From positions 186,001 through 250,000 of the forward strand of contig DATNAQ010000027.1 in the NCBI GenBank assembly GCA_035607415.1: a stretch of DNA of 64,000 nucleotides. The letters are read 5' to 3'. Positions 54,270 to 62,205 of this stretch are shown piece by piece. Source of the DNA: JAQBQH01 sp035607415. GTDB lineage: Bacteria > Myxococcota_A > Polyangia > Palsa-1104. The notes beneath the pieces were generated by a model. That model did no database searches. It saw only the letters and a program-made list of their open reading frames with translations, and was not told where the DNA came from. Both the position numbers and the translations under genes were made by a program. Numbering within the stretch: position 1 is the stretch's first letter; each line of letters starts with the position of its first letter.

Positions 54270-54275
54270 ATTATA
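54270..54275 (-). promoter_or_regulatory. Perfect -10 box (TATAAT) for the kinase-TPR gene
   Basis: On the minus strand TATAAT occupies 54275-54270, 14 bp before the GTG start at 54255, in an otherwise GC-rich region. No TTGACA-like -35 is found at 16-18 bp, so an activator or extended promoter may be needed. It lies between the stop of the flavoprotein gene (54283) and the kinase start, which implies the kinase has its own promoter and a leader of only a few bases. Confidence 0.45.
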
Positions 54276-54282
54276 TCATTTC

Positions 54283-56553
54283 TTACTTATTTCGGTGCGG
54301 CGTCACGGTGCGGGCAAGATCGTACTGGATGGGCCAGTCGAGGACGTGGCCCTGCTCGTAGGCGGCGTGGCGGGTGAAGTAGGGATCGTAGAGGTGCATG
54401 CGCGCCATCAGGCACAGGTCGGCGCGCCCGGCGGCGAGGACGCTGTTGATGTCGGTCCACGACGAGATGTTGCCGACGGTCATCGTCGGGACGCCGGCAT
54501 CGAGGCGCACCGCCTCGGCGAACGGCGTCTGGTAGAGCCGCCCGCCGATCGGCTTGCCGTCGGCGACGGTGCCGCCGGCCGAGACGTCGATGATGTCGGC
54601 GCCGTGGGCGTGGAGCGCGCGCGCGATGGCGACGGCGTCGTCGGGGGTGGTGCCGCCCGGCGCCCAGTCGCTGGCGGAGATGCGCACCGACAGCGGCATG
54701 TCGTCGGGGAGGACCGCGCGCACCGCCTCGACGATCTCGAGCGGGAAGCGCAGCCGGTTGGCGACCGGGCCGCCGTAGGCGTCGCCGCGGCGGTTCGACA
54801 GCGGCGAGAGGAAGCTGCCGAGGAGGTAGCCGTGCGCGCCGTGCAGCTCGACGAGATCGAAGCCGGCCTCGACCGCCCAGCGCGCCGAGCGCACGAACTC
54901 GTCCCGGATCTCGTGCAGGTCGGCCGCGGTCAGCTCGCGTGGTGTGGGATCGCCGGCGCGGAACGGAACCGGCGACGGCCCGACGATCGGCCACGCCTCG
55001 CCGGGCCCAAGCGGCTTGCCGCCCTGCCACGGCAGCGTGCACGAGGCCTTGCGGCCCGCGTGCGCCAGCTGGATGCCGATCTTGGCGGTCGCGTACCTGT
55101 GCACGAACTCGACGATGCGACGCCAGCCGTCGACGTGCTCGCGACGATAGATGCCGGCGCAGCCGGGCGTGATGCGACCTTCGCGCACGACGTCGGTCAT
55201 CTCGGCGATCACCAGCGCGGCGCCGCCGAGCGCGCGGCTGCCGAGGTGCACGAGGTGCCAGTCCGACGGCATGCCGTCGTCGGCCGAGTACTGGCACATC
55301 GGCGATACGCCGACGCGGTTCGATAACAGGAGCCCGCGCAAGCGCAGCGGCGTGAACATCGGCGGCGGCGGCGTCTTCGACACGATGGCGACGCCCGCCT
55401 GCTTGCCCGCCTCGCGCGCGAACCACTCGTCGACGCGCGCGATGAGCTCGGGATCGCGCTCCTTCAGGTTCTCGTGCGTGATGCGCAAGGAGCGCGTCAG
55501 CAGGCTGAACGCGAACTGCAGCGGATGGAGCCGCCCGTAGTAGCGCTCGGTCTCCTCGAACCACTGCAGGCTCACCTGCGCCGCGCGCTGCAGAGCCTCG
55601 ACGGCGGGACGATGCGCGGCCTCGTAGGCGGCGAGCGCCTGCGGCACGCTGTCGGTCGTTTGTTGCAGCGCGTGCGCCAGCGCGATCGCGCCCTCCATCG
55701 CCAGCTTGGTGCCCGAGCCGATCGAGAAGTGCGCCGTGTGCACCGCGTCGCCGACGAGGACCACGTTGTCGCGATGCCAGCGATCGCAGCGCACCGTCGG
55801 GAACTGACGCCAGTGCGAGCGGTTCTTGAGGAGCTTGTGGCCGGCGAGCTCGCCGGCGAACAGCTTCTCGCAGGCGGCGATGGTCGCGTCCTCGTCGGTC
55901 TCGGAGAGGCCGGCGCGACGGAAGGTCTCGTCGGTGCACTCGACGATGAAGGTCGACTGCGCCTCCGCATAGCGATAGGCGTGCACGCGGAACAGCCCCG
56001 CCTCCGACGGCTTGAAGTAGAAGGTGAAGGCGCCGAAGGGGAACGTGGTGCCGAGCCACACGAAGCGGTTGGGCCGCGGCTCGACGCGCGGCGCGATCTC
56101 GGGCGCGAGCACGCGGCGCACCAGCGAGTTGACGCCGTCGGCGCCGACGACCAGATCGTACTCGCGCGAAAGGCCCGCCAGATCGGCGTCGCTGATCTCG
56201 GTCTGGAAGCGCAGCTCGACGCCGAGCGCGCGCGCCCGCTCGGCCAGGATGTCGAGCAGCGCGCGCCGCGACAGGCCGGCGAAGCCGTGGCCGCGCGAGG
56301 TGATGACCTGACCGTCGTAGTGGATGTCGATGTCGTCCCAGTGCGCGAACGAAGCGGAGATGGCGTCGTGCGAGGGGCGATCGGCGGCCGCGAAGGTACC
56401 CATGGTCGCGTCGGAGAAGACGACGCCGAAGCCGAACGTATCGTCGGAGCGGTTGCGCTCGATGACCGTGATCTCGTGGCGTGCGTCGGCCTGTTTCATC
56501 AAGATCGCGAGGTACAGGCCGGCCGGTCCGCCCCCCACGCTGACGATCCGCAT
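54283..56553 (-). CDS. Bifunctional aryl-CoA 5-hydroxylase/old-yellow-enzyme-type oxidoreductase
   Basis: A 756-residue two-domain flavoenzyme. Residues 1-390 are a class A FAD monooxygenase (VGGGPAGLYLA near residue 7, VVGADGVNS near 140, LVGDAVHTAHFSIGSGTKLA near 280). Residues about 397-750 are an old-yellow-enzyme FMN oxidoreductase (LSNRVGVSPMCQYSA; ELHGAHGYLLGSFLSPLSN with the His/His pair; MARMHLYDPYF). This architecture is that of salicylyl-CoA 5-hydroxylase and 2-aminobenzoyl-CoA monooxygenase/reductase, which act on aromatic CoA thioesters. The ATG at 56553 follows GGAGG. No other aromatic-degradation genes are adjacent, so the substrate is not fixed. Confidence 0.9.
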   Translation of the reverse strand: MRIVSVGGGPAGLYLAILMKQADARHEITVIERNRSDDTFGFGVVFSDATMGTFAAADRPSHDAISASFAHWDDIDIHYDGQVITSRGHGFAGLSRRALLDILAERARALGVELRFQTEISDADLAGLSREYDLVVGADGVNSLVRRVLAPEIAPRVEPRPNRFVWLGTTFPFGAFTFYFKPSEAGLFRVHAYRYAEAQSTFIVECTDETFRRAGLSETDEDATIAACEKLFAGELAGHKLLKNRSHWRQFPTVRCDRWHRDNVVLVGDAVHTAHFSIGSGTKLAMEGAIALAHALQQTTDSVPQALAAYEAAHRPAVEALQRAAQVSLQWFEETERYYGRLHPLQFAFSLLTRSLRITHENLKERDPELIARVDEWFAREAGKQAGVAIVSKTPPPPMFTPLRLRGLLLSNRVGVSPMCQYSADDGMPSDWHLVHLGSRALGGAALVIAEMTDVVREGRITPGCAGIYRREHVDGWRRIVEFVHRYATAKIGIQLAHAGRKASCTLPWQGGKPLGPGEAWPIVGPSPVPFRAGDPTPRELTAADLHEIRDEFVRSARWAVEAGFDLVELHGAHGYLLGSFLSPLSNRRGDAYGGPVANRLRFPLEIVEAVRAVLPDDMPLSVRISASDWAPGGTTPDDAVAIARALHAHGADIIDVSAGGTVADGKPIGGRLYQTPFAEAVRLDAGVPTMTVGNISSWTDINSVLAAGRADLCLMARMHLYDPYFTRHAAYEQGHVLDWPIQYDLARTVTPHRNK

Positions 56554-56577
56554 CAAAACCTCCGCGGACACGCTAGC

Positions 56578-58692
56578 ATGGCCGAGGCGATGGCGTCCGA
56601 TTCGGCGGCGACGGCGCACCAGCTTCGGGAGGCGATGCGCCTGCAGTCCGGACGCCCGGCGCTCGCGCTCGGCGTGCGCACGGCGCTGGCGACGGTGCTG
56701 CCGCTCGTGCTGGCGCCGTGGATCGGGCACACGGCGAGCGCCTGGGCGTCGACCGGCGGGTTCATCGTGGCGCTCGCCGACAAGGGCGGGTCGTATCGCA
56801 CGCGCGCGGCGATCATGGGCGGCGTGACGCTGGCGTCGGCGCTCTCGGTCGTCGCCGGCGCGTTCGCGGCGCCGTACCTGTGGGCGGCGGCGCCGCTCAT
56901 GCTCGTCGTGGCGAGCGTGTGCGGGTTCGGCGGCGTGCTCGGACCGGCGGCGGCGTCGGGCGGCGTGACCGTGGCCGTGCTGTTCGCGGTGTCGCTGGCG
57001 TCGCCGCCGTCGTCGCCGCTGGCGGCGATCCTGCGCGGCGCGGCGATCCTCGGCGCCGGAGCGTGGGCGATGGGGCTGGCGCTCCTGTTCTGGCCGATCC
57101 GCGTCTACAAGCCGTCGCGCTACGCGGTGGCGCGGGTGGATCGCGCGCTCGCCGCGCACGCGCGCAAGATGGCCTCGTTCAGCGGCGGGGACTGGAGCGG
57201 CGAGCTGGTGCGCGGGCACGGCGCCCTCCGCGCCACGATCGAGCAGGCGCGCACCGTGCTGGCGGCGACGCGGCGCGGGCGGCTCGGCGAGAGCGGCCGC
57301 GGCGCGCGCCTGCTCGTGCTCCTGCAGGTCGCCGATCAGCTGCTCGGCACGCTCGTCGCGCTCGAGGAGCTGCTCGAGGCCTCGCCGGCGCGCGCCGCCG
57401 CCGCCCGCGCGCTCGACGGTCTCGCCGCCGCGCTCGACGTGGTCGCCGACCGCACCGAGCCCGAGGGGCGCCTGCCCCCGCCGCCGCCGATCGACGTCGA
57501 TGCCGCCAGCGTCCGCGCCGCCGGCGACGAGCACGCCGCGCTGCTCATCGAGCGCATGCGCGGCTACGTCGAGCTCGCCTTCGAGACCACCGCGTCGCTG
57601 CACGAGGAGCGCCCGCCGGCGTCGGCGCCCGCGCTGGCGCTGCCCGATCGCAACGCGCCGCCCCGCTTCGCCGACGAGCTGCGCGGCAACCTCACGCTCG
57701 ACTCGGTGCTGGCGCGCCACGCGCTGCGCGTCGGCACCACCGCGATGCTCGCCGTGCTCGTCGCGCGCGCGCTCGGCGTGCAGCGCGGCTACTGGGTCAC
57801 GCTGACCGCGCTCATCATCCTCCAGCCCTATCGCGCGGCGACGCTGACCAAGGCGCTGCAGCGCGTCGCCGGCACCGTCGGCGGCGCCGTCGTCGCCGCG
57901 CTCATCCTCGCCACGCTGCACTCGTCGGCGGCGCTGCTCGTCGTGGCCACGCTTCTGGCCGGCGTGAGCGCCGCGGTGCTGCAGGTCAACTACGCGCTCT
58001 TCGCGCTCTTCCTGACGCCGACCTTCGTGCTGCTCGCCGAGCTCGGCGCCCACGACTGGCACCTCGCCGAGGTCCGCATCGTCAATACGCTCGTCGGCGG
58101 CGTGCTCGCCTTCGTCGCCTCGCGCTTCTTCTGGCCGCACCACGAGCGCGACCATTTCCCCGACGAGCTCGGCCGCGTCGGGCGCGCGCTCGCCGACTAC
58201 ATCGACGCCACGGCGCGCGTGCTCGCCGAGCCGCCGCCGGCGCCGGGCACGACGCGCGCGCCCAGGCTGCCGCCGTGGCGCCGCGCGCTCGGCCTGCGCG
58301 TGAGCTCGGCCGAGGCCACCTTCGAGCGCGTGCTCGGCGAGCGCGGCGTGGCGCGCACCACGCAAGAGGCGCTCATGACCATGTTGCTCTACGCGCGCCG
58401 CATCGGCGGCACGCTCGGCGCCACCGCGTCGCTGCGCTCGCTCGCGCCCGCGGCCATCGACACGGCCGCGCTCGACGCCTTCACCGGCGCCGCGTCGGCG
58501 TGGCTGCGCGCGCTCGCCGACGCCGTCGAGCACGATCGCGCCCCGCCGCCGCCGCCCGATTTCGACGCGCTCGCCCGCCCCTTCGCCGGCAACCTCGTCG
58601 GCCAGCGCCTCGAGCGCCTGGGCCAGCAACTCGCCGTCTTCTACGGCGCGGCCGCCCGTGCCGCCGGCAAGATCGGGCACACTGGACCCTGA
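56578..58692 (+). CDS. FUSC-family aromatic-acid-type exporter
   Basis: A 704-residue inner-membrane protein with two repeats of six helices (about residues 25-170 and 375-520), each followed by a cytoplasmic helical domain. The second membrane block starts with HALRVGTTAMLAVLVARALG and includes RGYWVTLTALIILQPY, the typical FUSC/YccS/AaeB signature. Family members export aromatic carboxylic acids. It is divergent from the aryl-CoA hydroxylase gene by only 24 bp, so shared regulation and a common aromatic substrate are plausible. ATG 56590 is an alternative start. Confidence 0.88.
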   Translation: MAEAMASDSAATAHQLREAMRLQSGRPALALGVRTALATVLPLVLAPWIGHTASAWASTGGFIVALADKGGSYRTRAAIMGGVTLASALSVVAGAFAAPYLWAAAPLMLVVASVCGFGGVLGPAAASGGVTVAVLFAVSLASPPSSPLAAILRGAAILGAGAWAMGLALLFWPIRVYKPSRYAVARVDRALAAHARKMASFSGGDWSGELVRGHGALRATIEQARTVLAATRRGRLGESGRGARLLVLLQVADQLLGTLVALEELLEASPARAAAARALDGLAAALDVVADRTEPEGRLPPPPPIDVDAASVRAAGDEHAALLIERMRGYVELAFETTASLHEERPPASAPALALPDRNAPPRFADELRGNLTLDSVLARHALRVGTTAMLAVLVARALGVQRGYWVTLTALIILQPYRAATLTKALQRVAGTVGGAVVAALILATLHSSAALLVVATLLAGVSAAVLQVNYALFALFLTPTFVLLAELGAHDWHLAEVRIVNTLVGGVLAFVASRFFWPHHERDHFPDELGRVGRALADYIDATARVLAEPPPAPGTTRAPRLPPWRRALGLRVSSAEATFERVLGERGVARTTQEALMTMLLYARRIGGTLGATASLRSLAPAAIDTAALDAFTGAASAWLRALADAVEHDRAPPPPPDFDALARPFAGNLVGQRLERLGQQLAVFYGAAARAAGKIGHTGP

Positions 58693-58754
58693 AGAATTTC
58701 GATCGGGCAGCGCATCCTTTGGCCCGGCTCGATCGTCTTCACTACGAGGCGGAC

Positions 58755-59660
58755 ATGTCGAATCCCCCGGTTCCCGTCGAGCTTTCGGCCGCACGCGAGC
58801 AGTTCCTGGCGCTCGTGGGCGAGCTACGCCCCGAGCTGCACCGCTACTGCGCGCGCCTCTGCGGCTCGGCCATCGACGGCGAGGACGTGGTGCAGGAGGC
58901 GCTCGCCAAGGCCTTCTACGCCATCAGCCTGCAGCCGGAGCTGCCGCCGCTCAAGCCGTGGCTGTTCCGCATCGCGCACAACACCGCCATCGATTTTCTG
59001 CGGCGCTACGAGCGGCGCTTCGTCGAGCCGATGGCCGACGTGCCCGAGCCCTCACTCGCCGACGCCGGCGCCGATCCCGAGGTGGTGCGCGCCGCGCTCT
59101 CCAGCTTCGTGGCGCTGCCGGTGAGCCAGCGCAGCGCCGTGATCCTCAAGGACGTGCTCGGCCACTCGCTCGAGGACATCGCCACCGCGACCGGCACCAC
59201 GGTTCCGGCGGTGAAGGCGGCGCTGGTGCGCGGCCGCGCCAACCTGCGAGCGCGCGCACAGCCCGACTTCACGCCCTGGCGCGATCGCGCCGAGACCTCG
59301 GCCGACGAGCGCGCGCTCCTCGGCCGCTACGTGAGCCTGTTCAACGCGCGCGACTGGGAAGGCGTCAAGGCGATGCTGCTCGAGGAGTGCCGCCTCGACC
59401 TCGTCTCGAAGTCGGCGCGCCGCGGCAAGGCGGTCGGGCTCTACTTCACCAACTACGCCAAGGACACCGAATCGCGCTTCGTGCTCGGCACCGCCGAGGG
59501 GCGCGACGTCATCGGCGTGTTCCGCGGCGACGGCGCACGGCCGGCCTACATCATCCTCCTCGACTTCGACGGCAGCGAGGTCGCGCTCATTCGCGACTAT
59601 CGCTACGTGACCTATCTGACCGGCGAGCTCACCTTCGAGCCCTACGGAGACGCGACATGA
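58755..59660 (+). CDS. ECF-like sigma-70 factor with C-terminal SnoaL-like domain
   Basis: A 301-residue sigma factor. Region 2 (about 12-80) includes DGEDVVQEALAKAFYAI and the promoter-melting PWLFRIAHNTAIDFLRR; region 4 (about 110-165) has LPVSQRSAVILKDVLGHSLEDIATATGT. The C-terminal 120 residues form a SnoaL-like domain (GRYVSLFNARDWEGVKAMLL and YFTNYAKDTESRFV), as in SigJ/ECF41-type factors where the extension modulates activity. Its stop overlaps the SRPBCC start (ATGA). The operon suggests that the SRPBCC and monooxygenase-like genes are coregulated with it. Confidence 0.9.
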   Translation: MSNPPVPVELSAAREQFLALVGELRPELHRYCARLCGSAIDGEDVVQEALAKAFYAISLQPELPPLKPWLFRIAHNTAIDFLRRYERRFVEPMADVPEPSLADAGADPEVVRAALSSFVALPVSQRSAVILKDVLGHSLEDIATATGTTVPAVKAALVRGRANLRARAQPDFTPWRDRAETSADERALLGRYVSLFNARDWEGVKAMLLEECRLDLVSKSARRGKAVGLYFTNYAKDTESRFVLGTAEGRDVIGVFRGDGARPAYIILLDFDGSEVALIRDYRYVTYLTGELTFEPYGDAT

Positions 59661-60118
59661 ACGCCGACGGACATGCGCGAAAGAGCCGCGAGACCTTCCG
59701 CATGGAGTGCGGCGTCTCGATCGACATCGAGGCCCGGCCCGAGAAGATCTGGTCGCTGCTCACCGACGCGGCCAGCTTTCCGCGCTGGAACTCGACGGTG
59801 ACGAGCGTCGACGGGCAGATCGCGCTCGGGCAGAAGATCCGCGTGCGCGTGCCGCTGGCGCCCAAGCGCGTCTTCAAGCTCGAGGTGAGCGCGTTCGAGC
59901 CCGGCAAGCGCATGGTCTGGTCCGACGGCGCGGCGCCGATGTTCAAGGGCGTGCGCACCTTCACGCTCGCGCCGCGCGACGGCGGCACGATCAACTTCTC
60001 GATGGTCGAGGTCTTCTCGGGGCTGATGCTGCCGATGATCGCCGGCTCCTTGCCCGACTTCGCGCCGTCGTTCGAGCAGTACGCCGCCGACTTGAAGCGC
60101 GCGGCCGAGCAGGGCTGA
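59657..60118 (+). CDS. SRPBCC/START-like ligand-binding protein
   Basis: A 153-residue protein with the SRPBCC fold: an N-terminal strand VSIDIEARPEKIWSLLTDAASFPRWNS, a central beta-sheet, and the long C-terminal helix SLPDFAPSFEQYAADLKR. Proteins like this are found next to ECF41-like sigma factors and bind hydrophobic small molecules. It overlaps the sigma-factor stop codon, so translation is coupled. Confidence 0.85.
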   Translation: MNADGHARKSRETFRMECGVSIDIEARPEKIWSLLTDAASFPRWNSTVTSVDGQIALGQKIRVRVPLAPKRVFKLEVSAFEPGKRMVWSDGAAPMFKGVRTFTLAPRDGGTINFSMVEVFSGLMLPMIAGSLPDFAPSFEQYAADLKRAAEQG

Positions 60119-60129
60119 AAGGAGCGAGG

Positions 60130-60222
60130 ATGGCGACCAGGCGAAGGTGGGGCAAGACCGAGCTGCGTGATCAGCTGCGCTGCCTCGAGGACGAGGCCGG
60201 GGCGCGCGTGAGGGCCGCATGA
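60130..60222 (+). CDS. Translationally coupled 30-residue mini-protein
   Basis: ATG 60130 lies behind AAAGGAGCGAGG and opens a 30-residue basic frame (MATRRRWGKTELRDQLRCLE and 10 more residues). Its TGA overlaps the ATG of the next gene (ATGA, 60219-60222). It could be a real mini-protein or a leader that couples translation of the monooxygenase-like gene. One Cys is present. Confidence 0.5.
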   Translation: MATRRRWGKTELRDQLRCLEDEAGARVRAA

Positions 60223-60518
60223 GAACGGTGATGGTTCGCTACAAGACCACGGCCGAGCACGCCGAGCAGAACGCCGCCAACGTGCGCGCCGTCTTCGACG
60301 AGCTGCGCGCGCGGCAGCCGGCCGGGTTCCGCTATGCGACGTATCGGCTGGAGGACGGCGTGTCGTTCGTGCATGTCGCCTCCGTCGAGGCGGGGAAAAA
60401 TCCGCTGTTCGACATCCCGGCGTTCGACCGCTTCCAGAAGGCGCTCGAGGGGCGCTGCGTCGAGCCGCCGGTGGTGACCGAGCTGTCGCCCGTCGACAGC
60501 TACGCGCCGCCCGGCTGA
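60219..60518 (+). CDS. Antibiotic-biosynthesis-monooxygenase-like dimeric barrel protein
   Basis: A 99-residue protein with a dimeric alpha+beta barrel pattern: MVRYKTTAEHAEQNAANVRA, a helix, then GVSFVHVASVE and a final helix before VVTELSPVDSY. Such small proteins are quinol-type monooxygenases or stress proteins. It is the last gene of the sigma-factor operon by spacing. Confidence 0.65.
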   Translation: MRTVMVRYKTTAEHAEQNAANVRAVFDELRARQPAGFRYATYRLEDGVSFVHVASVEAGKNPLFDIPAFDRFQKALEGRCVEPPVVTELSPVDSYAPPG

Positions 60519-60566
60519 GGCGGGAAGATCGCGCAGGCTCCTCCGTAGAGGATCGCGGAGGTGCGG

Positions 60567-61085
60567 ATGCGCGGACTGTGGATGGCGGGGATCGCGCTGG
60601 CGCTCGTCGCCGCGGGGGGCGGCACGACGGGCGCGGCGACGATGGCCTCCGAGGCGCCGGGGTCCGAGGCGCCGGGGCACGAGGCACCGGTGGCGATGAG
60701 CGTGCGCGCCGTCGGCCAGGTGCGTGGTCAATCGGTGGTGCTACTCGAGGACGCCGGCGGCGCGCGGCGGCTGCCCATCTGGATCGGTGATCTCGAGGCG
60801 GGCGCCATCGACATGCGCGTCAAGAAGGTCAAGGCGCAGCGCCCACTCACGCATGATCTGTTGGAGGCGTCGCTGGCGGCGCTCGGCGCCAAGGTGGAGC
60901 GCGTCGACGTCACCGCGCTGCGCGACGGCGTGTTCTACGGCCGGCTGACCCTGAAGGACGCGCGCGGCGGCCTGCGCGTGATCGACGCCCGGCCGTCGGA
61001 CTGCATCGCGCTGGCGGTCGGCGCCGGTTTGCCGGTGTGGGTGGCGCCCTCGGTCCTGCGCGCCGCCGCCGCCGACGCGCCGTAG
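60567..61085 (+). CDS. Secreted bifunctional-nuclease-family (BFN, DUF151) protein
   Basis: A 172-residue protein with the BFN/DUF151 core: VVLLEDAGGARRLPIWIGDL near residue 55, the conserved RPLTHDLLEASLAALGAKVERV segment, VFYGRLTL, and the signature IDARPSDCIALAVGAGLPV. Plain family members are cytoplasmic; this one has an N-terminal hydrophobic signal peptide (to about residue 20) followed by SEAPGSEAPGHEAP repeats. GTG 60561 is an alternative start; ATG 60567 is 6 bp after GGAG. It is followed by a duplicated 18-bp segment near 61070-61105. Confidence 0.85.
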   Translation: MRGLWMAGIALALVAAGGGTTGAATMASEAPGSEAPGHEAPVAMSVRAVGQVRGQSVVLLEDAGGARRLPIWIGDLEAGAIDMRVKKVKAQRPLTHDLLEASLAALGAKVERVDVTALRDGVFYGRLTLKDARGGLRVIDARPSDCIALAVGAGLPVWVAPSVLRAAAADAP

Positions 61086-61122
61086 CCGCCGACGCGCCGT
61101 AGCCGCTGCGCCGTGGCGCCCG

Positions 61123-61242
61123 CTATTCGGCGGCGACGCGCACGTCGTAGTTGTCGACGCGGCCGCCGGCGTAGAGGAGCGTGAGGCCGGCGTAGCCCGG
61201 CTTGACGGCGCTCAGCACGAGCTTGTTGCTCCCGCGACATTC
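61123..61242 (-). pseudogene. Remnant resembling a pilus-secretin N-terminal (CpaC/RcpA-like) domain
   Basis: In the minus frame a 39-residue tail ends in a stop at 61123 and contains NKLVLSAVKPGYAGLTLLYA and GGRVDNYDVRV, the alternating strands of the pilus-formation (CpaC N-terminal) or related beta domain. Upstream in the same frame the sequence enters the OhrR operator region and no ribosome site or domain start is seen. It is likely the decayed 3' end of a larger gene. The assignment to CpaC-like is tentative. Confidence 0.45.
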
Positions 61243-61271
61243 GATTGTATCAAATTCAATTTGACACAATC
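61243..61271. promoter_or_regulatory. OhrR-type operator
   Basis: A 29-bp pseudo-palindrome in an AT-rich patch has arms GATTGT-A-TCAAATT and AATTTGA-C-ACAATC around a single C, with one mismatch between arms. It lies 26 bp before the OhrR start codon. It contains ACAAT/ATTGT-type arms in the style of known MarR/OhrR sites, so autoregulation is likely. Confidence 0.8.
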
Positions 61272-61297
61272 GAACCGGCCGCGGCATCGTACCTTGC

Positions 61298-61738
61298 ATG
61301 AGCGACGAGGCCTTGCTGCTCGACAATCAGCTCTGCTTCCTTCTCTACGGCGCCAGCCGCGCCGTCACCCAGCTCTACCAGCCGCTCCTCGAGCCCCTCG
61401 GCCTCACCTACCCGCAGTACCTCGTCCTCCTCGTCCTCTGGGAGACCGACGGCGCCTCCGTCCGCACCCTCTGCGATCGCCTCTACCTCGACTCCGGCAC
61501 GCTCACCCCGCTTCTCACTCGCCTCGAGACCGCGGGCCTCGTCCGCCGCGCCCGCTCCGCCGCCGACGCCCGCGTCGTCGACATCCACCTGACCGCCGCC
61601 GGCAAGCGCCTCCAGCGCGCCGCCCGCGCCGTCCCCGAGGCCCTGCTCTGCCGTCTCGGCCTTCCCATCCGCGAGCTCGTCCGCATCCGCGGCGAGCTGC
61701 AACGACTCTTCGAGCTCACCAAGGAGAAAGCGTCATGA
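61298..61738 (+). CDS. ohrR: OhrR-family organic-peroxide-sensing MarR regulator
   Basis: A 146-residue MarR-family protein. The N-terminal sensing Cys is Cys13 in NQLCFLLY; a second Cys at 118 would allow the two-Cys disulphide mechanism of the Xanthomonas OhrR type. The winged-helix region has LTYPQYLVLLVLWET, SVRTLCDRLYLDSGTLTPLL and RLETAGLVRRARS. OhrR represses peroxide-defence genes until oxidised by organic hydroperoxides. Its stop overlaps the peroxiredoxin start (ATGA), and an operator lies upstream. Confidence 0.92.
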   Translation: MSDEALLLDNQLCFLLYGASRAVTQLYQPLLEPLGLTYPQYLVLLVLWETDGASVRTLCDRLYLDSGTLTPLLTRLETAGLVRRARSAADARVVDIHLTAAGKRLQRAARAVPEALLCRLGLPIRELVRIRGELQRLFELTKEKAS

Positions 61739-62193
61739 GCAGCACGATCAAGCTTGGCGACCGCGCCCCCGACTTCCGCCTTCCGGCCCTCAAGGGCGGC
61801 GAGATCTCGCTCTCGCAGTTCCGCGGCCAGAAGAACGTCGTCCTCTTCTTCTACCCGAAGGACGATTCGCCCGGCTGCACCGTCGAGGCCTGCACCTTCC
61901 GCGACGCCTACGAGGACTTCGTCGACGCCGGCGCCGAGGTCATCGGCATCTCCAGCGACTCGGTCGACTCGCACGGCGCCTTCGCCCGCAAGCACAACCT
62001 GCCCATGCAGCTCGTCTCCGACGTCGGCGGCAAGGTCCGCGCCGCGTACGGCGTGAAGTCGACGCTCGGCCTCATCGCCGGCCGCGAAACGTTCATCATC
62101 GACAAGGAAGGCATCGTGCGCCACATCTTCCGCTCGCAGGTGCGCGTGAAGAATCACGTCGCCGAATCGCTCGCGGTCCTGCACAACCTGTAG
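61735..62193 (+). CDS. bcp: Thioredoxin-dependent peroxiredoxin (Bcp/PrxQ)
   Basis: A 152-residue peroxiredoxin with the PrxQ/Bcp motif: peroxidatic Cys48 in DDSPGCTVEACTFRD and resolving Cys53, five residues apart as in the atypical two-Cys Bcp subgroup. The family reduces H2O2 and organic hydroperoxides with thioredoxin. Translational coupling to OhrR (ATGA) makes it the likely OhrR target, replacing the usual Ohr protein. A ribosome site AAGGAG precedes it. Confidence 0.92.
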   Translation: MSSTIKLGDRAPDFRLPALKGGEISLSQFRGQKNVVLFFYPKDDSPGCTVEACTFRDAYEDFVDAGAEVIGISSDSVDSHGAFARKHNLPMQLVSDVGGKVRAAYGVKSTLGLIAGRETFIIDKEGIVRHIFRSQVRVKNHVAESLAVLHNL

Positions 62194-62205
62194 CGCGTCC
62201 GCGTC

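Noticed and set aside
51868..55326. 1152-codon plus-strand frame opposite the kinase and flavoenzyme
   Set aside because: No domain, Arg/Ala/His-rich, and the opposite strand has intact catalytic motifs.
54283..58794. 1503-codon minus frame suggesting one giant protein
   Set aside because: The true start is ATG 56553 behind GGAGG; the remainder is antisense of the FUSC exporter.
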